Shown piece after piece: positions 7,848 through 15,091 of a stretch of DNA of 21,416 nt. The number at the start of each line of letters is the position of its first letter. Position 1 is the stretch's first letter. The notes beneath the pieces were generated by a model. It searched no databases. It was not told the origin of the DNA and saw only the letters and a list, made by a program, of their open reading frames with translations. Both the position numbers and the translations under genes were made by a program. This DNA is from a bacterium (lineage in GTDB: Bacteria > Patescibacteriota > Gracilibacteria > UBA1369 > GCA-2718715), in the NCBI GenBank assembly GCA_030426295.1, contig JAUHYY010000004.1, positions 1-21,416 on the forward strand, read 5' to 3'.

Positions 7848-8855
7848 ATGACCAAATACGTTTGCAAGTTCATCACTAACGAAGAAAAAGATACTTGGGA
7901 AAACATTGTAAAAAATTCCTCAATAAGTGGATTTCAACAAAGTTTTAACTGGGCAAACATAAAGAAACAAACCAATAACGTTTGTCATAGAATTGGGTTA
8001 TATTGTGATGAAAAATTAATCGGGGGTGGATTAGTCTACGAATATAAAGTAAAAAACTGGAAAGTACTACATTGTCCAGAAGGTCCAATAATTGATTACA
8101 CTAATATCAATCAAATGGCAGAAATACTAAAAGTAATAAAAAGTATATCTGCAAAAGACCCTATAATAACCACCTTTAAAATTGAACCGAGATTAAAAGA
8201 ATTCCCAAAGGAATTAAGTAAGATTTTTAGAAAATCGAACAATCATCATTTACCAAACAACACGATTGTAATTGACCTAACTCAACCATTTGAAGAAATC
8301 GAAAATGAAATGAAAAGTAAATTCAAATACAATGTAAGACTTGCCAAAAAGAAAGGACTCATAGCAAATCACTACATAAACCCAAATAAAAATATTATTA
8401 ATGAATTCTACGAGATATACAAACTTACAGCTAAAAGAAATAATTTTAAGCTCAAAAGTATTAAAATATTTGAACTTATAGCAAAAGAAATGGAGGAAAA
8501 CTGCATAATTACTACTATTTCTCTAGAGGATAAAGCTGTTTCTGCAGCATTTAATATTGGATACGGTAATAGATTAACTTATTACTTTGGAGCATCTGAC
8601 AATAATTATAGAAACTATATGCCAAACAATTTACTCCAGTTCTCAATCATAGAATGGGCAAAATCAAATAAGTATAAAGCGTATGACCTATGGGGAATAT
8701 CTCCAAAAAATTCTAATAATCATGAATGGAGCGGATTTACAAAGTTCAAAAAACAAATACAACAAAAAGAGCTAAACCTTGTGGGAGCACATGATTTAGC
8801 TCTAAATAGTGAATATGATGAGTATTTAAAATACTATCGACAACTTGGGTCATAA
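7848..8855 (+). CDS. FemAB/FemX-type aminoacyltransferase (GNAT fold)
   Basis: Likely adds amino acids from aminoacyl-tRNA to a peptidoglycan precursor side chain, or performs a related peptidyl transfer. The 335 residues begin without a signal peptide, so the protein acts on the cytoplasmic side. The N-terminal FQQSFNWANIKK is typical of the family, as is the central NEMKSKFKYNVRLAKKKGL, where the polypeptide substrate runs. YYFGASDNNYRNYMPNNLLQ and the C-terminal YDLWGISPKN followed by WSGFTKFKKQ (the G-x-x-x-FK signature) complete the second GNAT half. No long coiled-coil arm of the FemA kind is seen, so it is closer to FemX/YfiQ-like members. The 3' end overlaps the convergent gene by 22 bases. 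The amino acid added cannot be inferred. Confidence 0.82.
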   Translation: MTKYVCKFITNEEKDTWENIVKNSSISGFQQSFNWANIKKQTNNVCHRIGLYCDEKLIGGGLVYEYKVKNWKVLHCPEGPIIDYTNINQMAEILKVIKSISAKDPIITTFKIEPRLKEFPKELSKIFRKSNNHHLPNNTIVIDLTQPFEEIENEMKSKFKYNVRLAKKKGLIANHYINPNKNIINEFYEIYKLTAKRNNFKLKSIKIFELIAKEMEENCIITTISLEDKAVSAAFNIGYGNRLTYYFGASDNNYRNYMPNNLLQFSIIEWAKSNKYKAYDLWGISPKNSNNHEWSGFTKFKKQIQQKELNLVGAHDLALNSEYDEYLKYYRQLGS

Positions 8856-9601
8856 TACCATTCAACACACTCATCCCTGTCTCCAGAATAATCATCACAA
8901 AATTCTGTGTCTACATCACAGCAGTCTGTTCCAGTTAAATCACTATGTTCATTCTGAATTCTTCCGAATACTACCTCAGGTGAAAATGAAGATTTCGAAT
9001 CTGCATCTAGATCTAAACTATCTAAAACTTCTGCAAAATACTCACAACAATCTGCTTGTATTTCAGAAGGAGAAGCAGCAATTGCATCAAAACAATCTGC
9101 AATACCATCTTTAGAATCAAGAGTCATACATTCTTCACCATAAGAATAATATTCTTCACAAGTAACTGCGTCTGAACCTGGCTTAGAGTCTGCGTCTGAA
9201 CCTGGCTTAGAGTCTGCGTCTGAACCTGGCTTAGAGTCTGCATCTGAACCTGGCTTAGAGTCTGCGTCTGAACCTGGCTTAGAGTCTGCATCTGAACCTG
9301 GCTTAGAGTCTGCGTCTGAACCTGGCTTAGAGTCTGCATCTGAACCTGGCTTAGAGTCTGCGTCTGAACCTGGCTTAGAGTCTGCGTCTGAACCTGGCTT
9401 AGAGTCTGCATCTGAACCTATTGAAACTTCAGAATATGAATCTGCAAAAGAAACATCAGCATACTCACCGAAACTTGAATCTAAAACATCAGCCAAATCT
9501 TGAGATACATCTGAATATAACCCATCCACGTCTGGATCAGTACCGCAGGCAGCAACCATTGATATAGCTGCAACAGCAGCAAATTTTTCTAAATTTTTCA
9601 T
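8834..9601 (-). CDS. Secreted lipoprotein with ten GSDADSKP repeats and a Cys-rich C-terminus
   Basis: No family recognised. The 255 residues begin MKNLEKFAAVAAISMVAACG, a lipoprotein signal with Cys19 as lipid site. An acidic Asp/Ser-rich stretch follows to about residue 61. Ten perfect copies of the octapeptide GSDADSKP come next (about residues 62-141) plus a partial GSDA. The last 110 residues hold many cysteines, including DCC, CCD and CDD pairs, and end CVEWYYDPSCR. The design is a lipid-anchored protein with a flexible acidic stalk carrying a disulfide-stabilised outer domain, so a surface display or adhesion role is possible. It has a strong promoter of its own. The last 22 bases are antisense to the end of the FemAB-type gene. 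Confidence 0.85.
   Translation of the reverse strand: MKNLEKFAAVAAISMVAACGTDPDVDGLYSDVSQDLADVLDSSFGEYADVSFADSYSEVSIGSDADSKPGSDADSKPGSDADSKPGSDADSKPGSDADSKPGSDADSKPGSDADSKPGSDADSKPGSDADSKPGSDADSKPGSDAVTCEEYYSYGEECMTLDSKDGIADCFDAIAASPSEIQADCCEYFAEVLDSLDLDADSKSSFSPEVVFGRIQNEHSDLTGTDCCDVDTEFCDDYSGDRDECVEWYYDPSCR
9179..9418 (-). repeat. Tandem repeat, 24-bp unit x 10
   Basis: Ten head-to-tail 24-bp units encode GSDADSKP inside the lipoprotein at 8834-9601, with a partial eleventh unit on the left. The units are identical except at one synonymous position, where the Asp codon before Ala is GAC or GAT. Such uniformity points to recent expansion by slippage or unequal recombination. Confidence 0.97.
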
Positions 9602-9625
9602 TGTATAAAAATTAAATTGAACATA

Positions 9626-9653
9626 GTTATACTCAAAATAGATGTAATGTCAA
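9626..9653 (-). promoter_or_regulatory. Promoter of the repeat lipoprotein
   Basis: The minus strand has a consensus -35 TTGACA (9648-9653), a 16-base spacer and -10 TATAAC (9626-9631). The expected leader before the ATG at 9601 is about 18 bases and contains no Shine-Dalgarno motif. Confidence 0.72.
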
Positions 9654-9680
9654 GAGCTTGTCCAAGAATATAATCAAAGC

Positions 9681-11663
9681 CTACATATTCCATTTAGCTC
9701 TTAGAACTTCAACCTCATCTCGTAGCTCAGCAGCTTTCTCAAACTCCATATTTTGAGCAGCTAACTCCATCTGAGTTTCAAGATCTCGTATAAGTCTCTT
9801 TCGCTCTTCTTCTGGAACAGCCTTATCTTCATAATGCTTAACTTGTTTCTTAGCTTGGTCCTTACCATGCTGAGCAATATCTTTAACCGCTTTTCTAATA
9901 GTCTGAGGAGTAATACCATGCTTTTCATTGTAAGCCATTTGGATTTCTCTACGTCGCTCAGTTTCATCAATAGCAGCTGTCATCGCATCAGTCATTTTAT
10001 CTCCATACATTATAACTTTTCCATCAACATTACGCGCAGCACGACCAATAGTCTGAATCAAAGAAGTTCTAGATCTTAAGAAACCTTGTTTATCAGCATC
10101 TAAAATACCAACAAATGCAACTTCAGGTAGATCGAGCCCCTCTCTAAGTAAGTTAATACCAACAATCACATCAATCTTACCAAGTCTCAAATCTCTCAAA
10201 ATCTCTATACGTTCAATAGAATCAATATCTGAATGCAAGTACCGAACCTTAACTCCATTCTCAACTAGATACTCAGTCAAAGCTTCCGAAGATTTCTTAG
10301 TCAAAGTAGTAATAAGTGCTCTATTTTCACCAGTCTTAGTAACTTCTTTAATCTCTTTCAAGATATCTGCCACTTGCCCTTTCACAGGTCTAACTTCAAC
10401 TTCCGGATCAACAAGACCAGTAGGTCTAATTACCTGCTCTGCAAAATCTTCTTTCTTAGTATGCTCATACTCATATTTATTTGGAGTAGCCGAAACAAAC
10501 ACAACCTGATTCATATGACCTTCATACTCTTCAAAATTAAGCGGCCTATTGTCATGTGCAGATGGCATTCTGAAACCATGCATAATCAAAGTATCTTTAC
10601 GAGATTTATTACCTGCGTACATCCCACCTACTTGCGGTACAGTAATATGAGATTCATCAACTACTAACAAGTAATCATCTGGGAAATAATCCATCAAAGT
10701 CGATGGCTGATCACCGGGATCCCTTCCATTTAAATAACGAGTATAATTCTCAATACCACTACAATAACCAGTCTCAAGCATCATCTCGATATCGTACTCT
10801 GTCTTAGTCTTAAGTCTCTCAGCTTCAAGCATTTTACCCATAGACTGTAACTGTGTATAACGTTCTTCAAGATCTTTTCGAATCCCCTCAACAGCTTGTT
10901 CAATTTTTTCTTTAGTCGTTACATCATGCTTAGCCGGGAATATCTTCACAGCCTCAAGTTCTCTTAACACTTCACCAGTAAAGGAATCTGATTCAGAAAT
11001 TCTTTCTATCTCATCACCAAAGAACTCAACAGTAATAACATTATCTGAAGATGGAGGGAAAATTTCTAGAACATCACCAAGTACATGGAACATCCCCTGC
11101 TTAAACTCAAGCTTACTTCTTCGATACTGCATGTCTGCTAAGTGTCTTAACACCTTATCTCTTTTTCTTTCTTCACCTACACGAAGTTCTAAAGCTACAT
11201 TTTGATAATCCTCTACAGAACCAAGCCCATAGATACAACTCACTGTCGCAACAATCAAAACATCTTTACGAGTAAGCAAACTTTGTGTCGCAGCATGTCT
11301 AAACTTATTAATTTCTTCATTAATAGAAGCATCCTTCTCAATATAAGTATCAGTCGCTGCAACATAAGCTTCTGGCTGATAGTAATCATAATAACTTACG
11401 AAGTAATGAATAGCATTATCTGGGAAAAACTCTTTGAACTCGCTACAAAGCTGAGCTGCAAGAGTCTTATTATGAGCCATAACTAAAGTAGGTTTCTGAA
11501 CCTGCTGTACTACATTAGCAATAGTAAATGTTTTACCTGTACCTGTAGCACCAAGCAATGTCTGAAACTTCTTACCATCGTTTATACCTTTTACAAGCTG
11601 CTTAATTGCTTGCGGCTGATCACCCGTTGGCTTATAGTCTGATTGTAATTTGAAACCATTCAT
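9681..11663 (-). CDS. uvrB: UvrABC excision nuclease subunit B
   Basis: Damage-verification helicase of nucleotide excision repair; receives DNA from UvrA and recruits UvrC. The 660 residues match the family. Walker A GATGTGKT is at residues 38-45, followed by MAHNKTLAAQL. The beta-hairpin YYDYYQPEAYV at 91-101 clamps one strand. The helicase motif II reads VVDESH, motif III VFVSATP, and motif VI QTIGRAARN. The C-terminal UVR motif (ERKRLIRDLETQMELAAQNM followed by EFEKAAELRDEV) is the UvrC and UvrA contact. No lesion in the frame. It has a good promoter and is divergent from the IMPase-family gene. Confidence 0.98.
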   Translation of the reverse strand: MNGFKLQSDYKPTGDQPQAIKQLVKGINDGKKFQTLLGATGTGKTFTIANVVQQVQKPTLVMAHNKTLAAQLCSEFKEFFPDNAIHYFVSYYDYYQPEAYVAATDTYIEKDASINEEINKFRHAATQSLLTRKDVLIVATVSCIYGLGSVEDYQNVALELRVGEERKRDKVLRHLADMQYRRSKLEFKQGMFHVLGDVLEIFPPSSDNVITVEFFGDEIERISESDSFTGEVLRELEAVKIFPAKHDVTTKEKIEQAVEGIRKDLEERYTQLQSMGKMLEAERLKTKTEYDIEMMLETGYCSGIENYTRYLNGRDPGDQPSTLMDYFPDDYLLVVDESHITVPQVGGMYAGNKSRKDTLIMHGFRMPSAHDNRPLNFEEYEGHMNQVVFVSATPNKYEYEHTKKEDFAEQVIRPTGLVDPEVEVRPVKGQVADILKEIKEVTKTGENRALITTLTKKSSEALTEYLVENGVKVRYLHSDIDSIERIEILRDLRLGKIDVIVGINLLREGLDLPEVAFVGILDADKQGFLRSRTSLIQTIGRAARNVDGKVIMYGDKMTDAMTAAIDETERRREIQMAYNEKHGITPQTIRKAVKDIAQHGKDQAKKQVKHYEDKAVPEEERKRLIRDLETQMELAAQNMEFEKAAELRDEVEVLRAKWNM

Positions 11664-11683
11664 AAAACTAAGTTAACTCATAA

Positions 11684-11712
11684 ATTCTACAGATATAAGC
11701 CAAAAATTTCAA
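11684..11712 (-). promoter_or_regulatory. uvrB promoter
   Basis: On the minus strand TTGAAA (11707-11712), a 17-base spacer and TAGAAT (11684-11689) lie so that the leader before the ATG at 11663 is about 14 bases. I see no inverted repeat of the LexA type. Confidence 0.68.
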
Positions 11713-11713
11713 C

Positions 11714-12508
11714 ATGAATAATCAAAACCAAGTATTTCTCGACTTCACTCTAAAAACTGCCAAAAAAGCTGGAGAACTAATTATAAAGATTCTAGAATCA
11801 AATACTGTCAATTTTAAAGGTGACGACCAAAACAATCTGGTTACCCAAGCTGATCTAGAATCAGAAAAATTCATTACAGCAGCTATCAAAGAAAACTTCC
11901 CAGACCATCAGATTCTCGGGGAAGAATACGGCAAAACAGAAAACCAATCAGAATTCATGTGGGTACTCGATCCAGTCGATGGAACAAATAACATCGCCCA
12001 TGGACACCCCTACTTCGCAGTTAACATTGGATTAATTCAAAATGAAGAAATTATCGTAGGAGTAACTCACGCACCAAAACTAAACGAAACTTGGCATGCT
12101 TCTAAAGGAGCAGGAGCATTTCTTAACGACAAACAAATAAAGGTCTCAAAAACCAAAACCCTATCAAAAAGTCTACTTTCAACTGGATTCCCATATGATC
12201 GTAAAGGTGAACTCTACGAAAAAGCAATGAACCACTACCACAACGCTATGCAAAACTCACACGGAGTTCGAAGACAAGGAGCAGCAGCCATAGACATGGC
12301 ATACCTAGCTACAAGCAGACTAGATGGATTTTTCGAATTCACACTAAAACCATGGGACATCGTACCCGGAATCTTAATAATTGAAGAGGCAGGTGGAAAA
12401 GTAACAAACATGGATGGCTCGAAAGTAGATATCTATGCCGAAAACATAGTTGCCTCGAACAACAAAATCCACGAAGAAATAATTGAAAAAATAGTGACTG
12501 AATGCTAA
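11714..12508 (+). CDS. Inositol-monophosphatase family phosphatase (SuhB-like)
   Basis: Mg-dependent, Li-sensitive-type sugar or nucleotide phosphatase. The 264 residues match the family. Metal-binding motifs are in order: GEE at residues 69-71, LDPVDGTNN at 85-93 (motif 1), and WDIVPGILIIEEAGGKVTN near 218-236 (motif 2, with the second metal aspartate). KGAGAFLNDKQIKVS follows the pattern of SuhB and histidinol-phosphate phosphatase HisN alike. Substrate cannot be set from sequence alone: inositol-1-phosphate, PAP (CysQ), fructose-1,6-bisphosphate or histidinol phosphate are options. A TATAAG at 11694-11699 could be its -10, giving a leader of about 8 bases. The stop codon region is used as promoter for the following tRNA. 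Confidence 0.9.
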   Translation: MNNQNQVFLDFTLKTAKKAGELIIKILESNTVNFKGDDQNNLVTQADLESEKFITAAIKENFPDHQILGEEYGKTENQSEFMWVLDPVDGTNNIAHGHPYFAVNIGLIQNEEIIVGVTHAPKLNETWHASKGAGAFLNDKQIKVSKTKTLSKSLLSTGFPYDRKGELYEKAMNHYHNAMQNSHGVRRQGAAAIDMAYLATSRLDGFFEFTLKPWDIVPGILIIEEAGGKVTNMDGSKVDIYAENIVASNNKIHEEIIEKIVTEC

Positions 12509-12511
12509 ATT
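12483..12511 (+). promoter_or_regulatory. Promoter of tRNA-Arg(GCG), inside the IMPase-family gene end
   Basis: TTGAAA (12483-12488), a 17-base spacer and TAAATT (12506-12511) preceded by the extended TG (12503-12504). It overlaps the last codons and the stop of the IMPase-family gene. The same TGCTAAATTC sequence lies before the second tRNA. Confidence 0.65.
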
Positions 12512-12524
12512 CGGCAAGCTAAAT

Positions 12525-12601
12525 GCACTCGTAGCTCAGTTGGATAGAGCGTTCGCTTGCGGAGCGAGAGGTCACAGGTTCGACTCCTGTCGGGTGCACC
12601 A
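12525..12601 (+). tRNA. tRNA-Arg, anticodon GCG
   Basis: Full cloverleaf with encoded CCA. The acceptor is GCACTCG/CGGGTGC with one G-T pair and discriminator A. The D arm is GCTC/GAGC with loop AGTTGGATA, including A20, an arginine identity base. The anticodon arm is TTCGC-TTGCGGA-GCGAG with anticodon GCG at 12559-12561. The T arm is ACAGG/CCTGT with TTCGACT. It reads CGC and, by wobble, CGU. Most bacteria instead carry ACG, edited to inosine. The CCA end directly abuts the stop codon of the convergent DUF4395 gene. Confidence 0.96.
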
Positions 12602-13141
12602 TTACCTAACTGCACAAGCTCCACCTGGACAAGCTGGTTTGAACTCAGGTTCTTTAATCATCCCCTTTTTCAATAAGAAACCATAAATTTTACAACCTGC
12701 ACAAAAACCAAAAGAAGTTTCTAGCCACATAAAAAATAAACAAATGGAACAAATTGTGAGTGGCATTAATCCTCTAACTCCCATAAATACTGGGCCAATC
12801 ATCATTAATGTTGCGAGTGTTAATCCAATTCCCCACGCAAATCTTTTCTGAAATGCACCTACATACTCTGGTCTTTGATTCTTTACCATAAACCGCGCAA
12901 AGAGACCAAAAATACTATACTTTGGACCAAATACTGTCTTTAAAAAGAAATCCAACCAAAAAGCTGGCACTACATAATAAACAGGTGTGAAATCTTTCGT
13001 ATAAAACACATAAAAAAATGTAGTAATACCAATTAAAAACATAAGCCCTGCAGTTGCTCGAACTGCACGCTCATTCACTACAGGATAAGGTGCATCAACA
13101 CCATCAATTTTAAGTCCAGGAATAATTTCTCCAAATGTCAT
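12602..13141 (-). CDS. DUF4395 family membrane protein
   Basis: The 179-residue integral membrane protein has hydrophobic segments near residues 30-50, 53-72, 105-125 and 128-150. The family signature is the cysteine cluster CSICLFFMWLETSFGFCAGC followed by KIYGFLLKKG, two CxxC-type pairs at the end of the last membrane helices. The C-terminal tail adds ACPGGAC, giving two more cysteines. The molecular function of DUF4395 is not established; the conserved thiols suggest redox, sulfur or metal handling. It is transcribed with the CsoR-type repressor just upstream, with a one-base gap, so it is probably the regulated effector. Confidence 0.85.
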   Translation of the reverse strand: MTFGEIIPGLKIDGVDAPYPVVNERAVRATAGLMFLIGITTFFYVFYTKDFTPVYYVVPAFWLDFFLKTVFGPKYSIFGLFARFMVKNQRPEYVGAFQKRFAWGIGLTLATLMMIGPVFMGVRGLMPLTICSICLFFMWLETSFGFCAGCKIYGFLLKKGMIKEPEFKPACPGGACAVR

Positions 13142-13142
13142 A

Positions 13143-13397
13143 TTAAGCTTTAATTAATTTTAATAATTCTTTTAAATCATCACTTTCAGAAGCTTTTATA
13201 TCTTCACCATTCATGAGCTCTAAAAGAATGTAACCTTCAACAAGTTTAGCTTTCAAAGAGTCAAAAGACTTTGCAGCAGACAAAGCCAAACGCACAATAT
13301 CAGTACAAGAATCCTCTGCTTCAATCTTCTTTTTCAAAGAAGCCAACTGACCTTCAAGTCTAGAAATATGTGGAACAAGTTCCTTGCATGTTTTCAT
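13143..13397 (-). CDS. CsoR/RcnR/FrmR-type transcriptional repressor
   Basis: All-helical DNA-binding sensor of 84 residues. The N-terminal HISRLEGQLASLKKKI matches the family's H-x-x-R-L-x-x-x-E-G-Q-type helix, and EAEDSCTDIV carries the conserved sensor cysteine, Cys31. Counting 25 and 29 residues on, as in known members, the other ligand positions are Tyr56 (usually His) and Glu60 (Cys in copper CsoR and persulfide CstR, Glu in formaldehyde-sensing FrmR). The copper site is therefore not intact and the inducer is open: an aldehyde or other thiol-reactive signal is compatible. It has an extra Cys4. The promoter upstream contains a G-tract dyad-like element suited to autoregulation. It is the first gene of a two-gene operon with DUF4395. 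Confidence 0.8.
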   Translation of the reverse strand: MKTCKELVPHISRLEGQLASLKKKIEAEDSCTDIVRLALSAAKSFDSLKAKLVEGYILLELMNGEDIKASESDDLKELLKLIKA

Positions 13398-13420
13398 AAA
13401 TCTATATTAAATTCGAAAGC

Positions 13421-13449
13421 ATACTATACCCTCTACCCTATACAGTCAA
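13421..13449 (-). promoter_or_regulatory. Promoter and candidate operator of the csoR-like gene
   Basis: The minus strand has TTGACT (13444-13449) and, 17 bases later, TAGTAT (13421-13426), or TATAGT at a 15-base spacing. The spacer carries two GGG runs flanked by TATA, with ACT and AGT at the outer ends, in the style of CsoR-family G-tract operators. A repressor bound here would block RNA polymerase. Confidence 0.45.
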
Positions 13450-13480
13450 GTTATTCTAATGGAAACTTCAAAAATATGAA

Positions 13481-13509
13481 TTGTCGATAAATAACTTAAG
13501 TGATAGATT
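13481..13509 (+). promoter_or_regulatory. Promoter of the dihydroorotate dehydrogenase operon
   Basis: TTGTCG (13481-13486), a 17-base spacer and TAGATT (13504-13509) with an extended TG at 13501-13502. The transcript would start near 13516, after the in-frame GTG at 13500. This favours the ATG at 13530 as the real start. Confidence 0.5.
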
Positions 13510-13529
13510 TAAACTATAAAAAAATTGAC

Positions 13530-14594
13530 ATGCAACCAACTTACGACATATCAAAATCAACACATTGGAACCAAGAAAATGGACCACTTTTTGAAGGTAA
13601 TGTCCCAAAAAGAACTGAATACCCAAATCCAACAAAGCTCTGGAACTTTGACTTAAACTCCCCTCTCGGAATTCCCGCAGGTCCACTTTTTAATTCTAAA
13701 TTCATAAAGCTTTACGCAGACCTTGGTTACGACACTCTTGTATACAAAACAGTTAGATCAGTAGAAAGACAAGCCCATCCTAACCCAAACATTGTTTTTG
13801 TAGATAAGACAAAAATTACTCGAGATAGGCTCGGAGAAGATGTGAATACAATACCTGAACCTGAAAACATTGAAGATGTAACAATTACAAACTCATACGG
13901 AGTTAACTCCCTTACAATAGAGGGCTGGCAAGCAGACTTTGCAAAAGCAAAAGCAGGGATGAACGAAGGCCAATTACTAATACTATCTTGTATGGGAACA
14001 CATGGAATAGATAGAGAACTAGTAGAAGACTATGTATACACAGCATCTGCAGCTAAAGATGCTGGAGCACAAGCAATAGAACTAAACTTCTCTTGCCCAA
14101 ATCTTAAAGGTGCAAAAACAGGAGCAATTTATATGGACCCAGAAATCTCTTCAGAAATCACACAAAAAGTAAAAGCTGCCATTGGCGACATACCTCTAAT
14201 AATCAAGCTTGGACACTACGAAGATCGAAACCTACTAAACGAAATACTTAGAAAAAACGCTCCTCACGTAGATGGTGTAGCAGCTATCAACACAATTAAA
14301 ATGAAAGTCTACACTCCAGATGGCCAGCAAGCTCTACCAGGAGAAGGTCGCTTAACTAGCGGACTGTGTGGAAGCGCAATCCTACCTTTCGCGCTAGAAA
14401 CAGTTCAAAAAATTGCAGAAGAAAAAAATGGCCAGAGCTACAACTTCGAAATCTTAGGAGTTGGTGGAATAACTAGCCCTGAAGATATAGATAAACATCT
14501 AGAAGCTGGAGCCAAAATCGCAATGACAGGTACAGCAGCAATGTGGGACCCACTTCTTGCTTACAAATACAACCAGTACAAACTAAACCACTAA
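13530..14594 (+). CDS. pyrD: Dihydroorotate dehydrogenase, class-1-like
   Basis: FMN enzyme of pyrimidine synthesis, oxidising dihydroorotate to orotate. With the ATG at 13530 it is 354 residues. The N-terminal SPLGIPAGPLFNSKFIK forms part of the FMN site. IELNFSCPN carries Cys189, the position of the catalytic base: Cys in class 1, Ser in the membrane-bound class 2. IIKLGHYEDRN contains the FMN-contacting Lys, and GVGGITSPEDIDKHLEAGAK is the phosphate-binding loop. The chain is longer than typical class 1A (about 310), with an insertion around residues 90-125. No other pyrimidine gene is near. It is followed three bases later by a DoxX-family gene. A related flavin dehydrogenase with another substrate cannot be excluded. 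Confidence 0.82.
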   Translation: MQPTYDISKSTHWNQENGPLFEGNVPKRTEYPNPTKLWNFDLNSPLGIPAGPLFNSKFIKLYADLGYDTLVYKTVRSVERQAHPNPNIVFVDKTKITRDRLGEDVNTIPEPENIEDVTITNSYGVNSLTIEGWQADFAKAKAGMNEGQLLILSCMGTHGIDRELVEDYVYTASAAKDAGAQAIELNFSCPNLKGAKTGAIYMDPEISSEITQKVKAAIGDIPLIIKLGHYEDRNLLNEILRKNAPHVDGVAAINTIKMKVYTPDGQQALPGEGRLTSGLCGSAILPFALETVQKIAEEKNGQSYNFEILGVGGITSPEDIDKHLEAGAKIAMTGTAAMWDPLLAYKYNQYKLNH

Positions 14595-14597
14595 AAA

Positions 14598-15029
14598 ATG
14601 CTAAACAATAAACAAAAAATCCTATTCGTACTAAGAGTCGCAATGGGATGGATTTTCACATACGCAGGATTATCAAAAATTTTTAACCCAGAATGGTCAG
14701 CTGCAGGATTCCTCAACAACGCAAATAGCTTCCCTAAATTATTTGCCTGGCTTGCATCTCAAGAGATTTTACCAATAACAAACCTTCTAAATGAATGGGG
14801 GCTAACCCTGGTTGGTATATCTTTACTATTAGGAGCATACGTAAAACTAAGCTCAAAATTCGCAATATTACTTATGACACTATATTACCTAGCACCATTA
14901 AAATTCCCTTACCCCAATGATCATTCTCTAATAATTGATGACCACATCATATACATATTAGTATTTATAATATTAATAACTTACGATGCAGGTAAGTTTT
15001 GTGGACTTGATGAGAGACTTAAGAAGTAA
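14598..15029 (+). CDS. DoxX-family membrane protein
   Basis: A 143-residue protein with four hydrophobic segments (about residues 7-25, 58-80, 84-102 and 112-130). The first has the family pattern LRVAMGWIFTYAGLSKIFNP, and later GLTLVGISLLLGAYVKLSS fits DoxX. The family has been linked to electron transfer to quinones and to thiol stress responses, but most members lack an assigned function. It begins three bases after the dihydroorotate dehydrogenase stop and is thus in the same operon. A role as membrane partner for electrons from that enzyme is a possibility and only inference. Confidence 0.8.
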   Translation: MLNNKQKILFVLRVAMGWIFTYAGLSKIFNPEWSAAGFLNNANSFPKLFAWLASQEILPITNLLNEWGLTLVGISLLLGAYVKLSSKFAILLMTLYYLAPLKFPYPNDHSLIIDDHIIYILVFIILITYDAGKFCGLDERLKK

Positions 15030-15039
15030 ACAGTATATT

Positions 15040-15069
15040 TTGACAGCTAAAAAAAAGTTGTGGTATAAA
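15040..15069 (+). promoter_or_regulatory. Strong promoter of the gene at 15092
   Basis: Consensus -35 TTGACA (15040-15045), an 18-base spacer and -10 TATAAA (15064-15069) preceded by extended TG (15061-15062). The leader would be about 16 bases, with no Shine-Dalgarno motif. Confidence 0.75.
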
Positions 15070-15091
15070 AAAGTCTTAGTAATAAGATTTT

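Noticed and set aside
9124..9411. A second long open frame through the 24-bp repeats, giving a Gln/Thr/Leu/Ser-rich repeat protein.
   Set aside because: A stop-free 24-bp unit keeps other frames open as a by-product. This frame has no signal, start context or sensible flanks, while the lipoprotein frame has a signal peptide and promoter.
9165..9420. Regular repeats that could be taken for a CRISPR array.
   Set aside because: Units are directly abutting with no spacers and are in frame within a protein gene.
13500..13529. GTG start ten codons upstream for dihydroorotate dehydrogenase.
   Set aside because: It lies at the -10 element of the apparent promoter and upstream of the predicted transcript start; the ATG at 13530 fits better.
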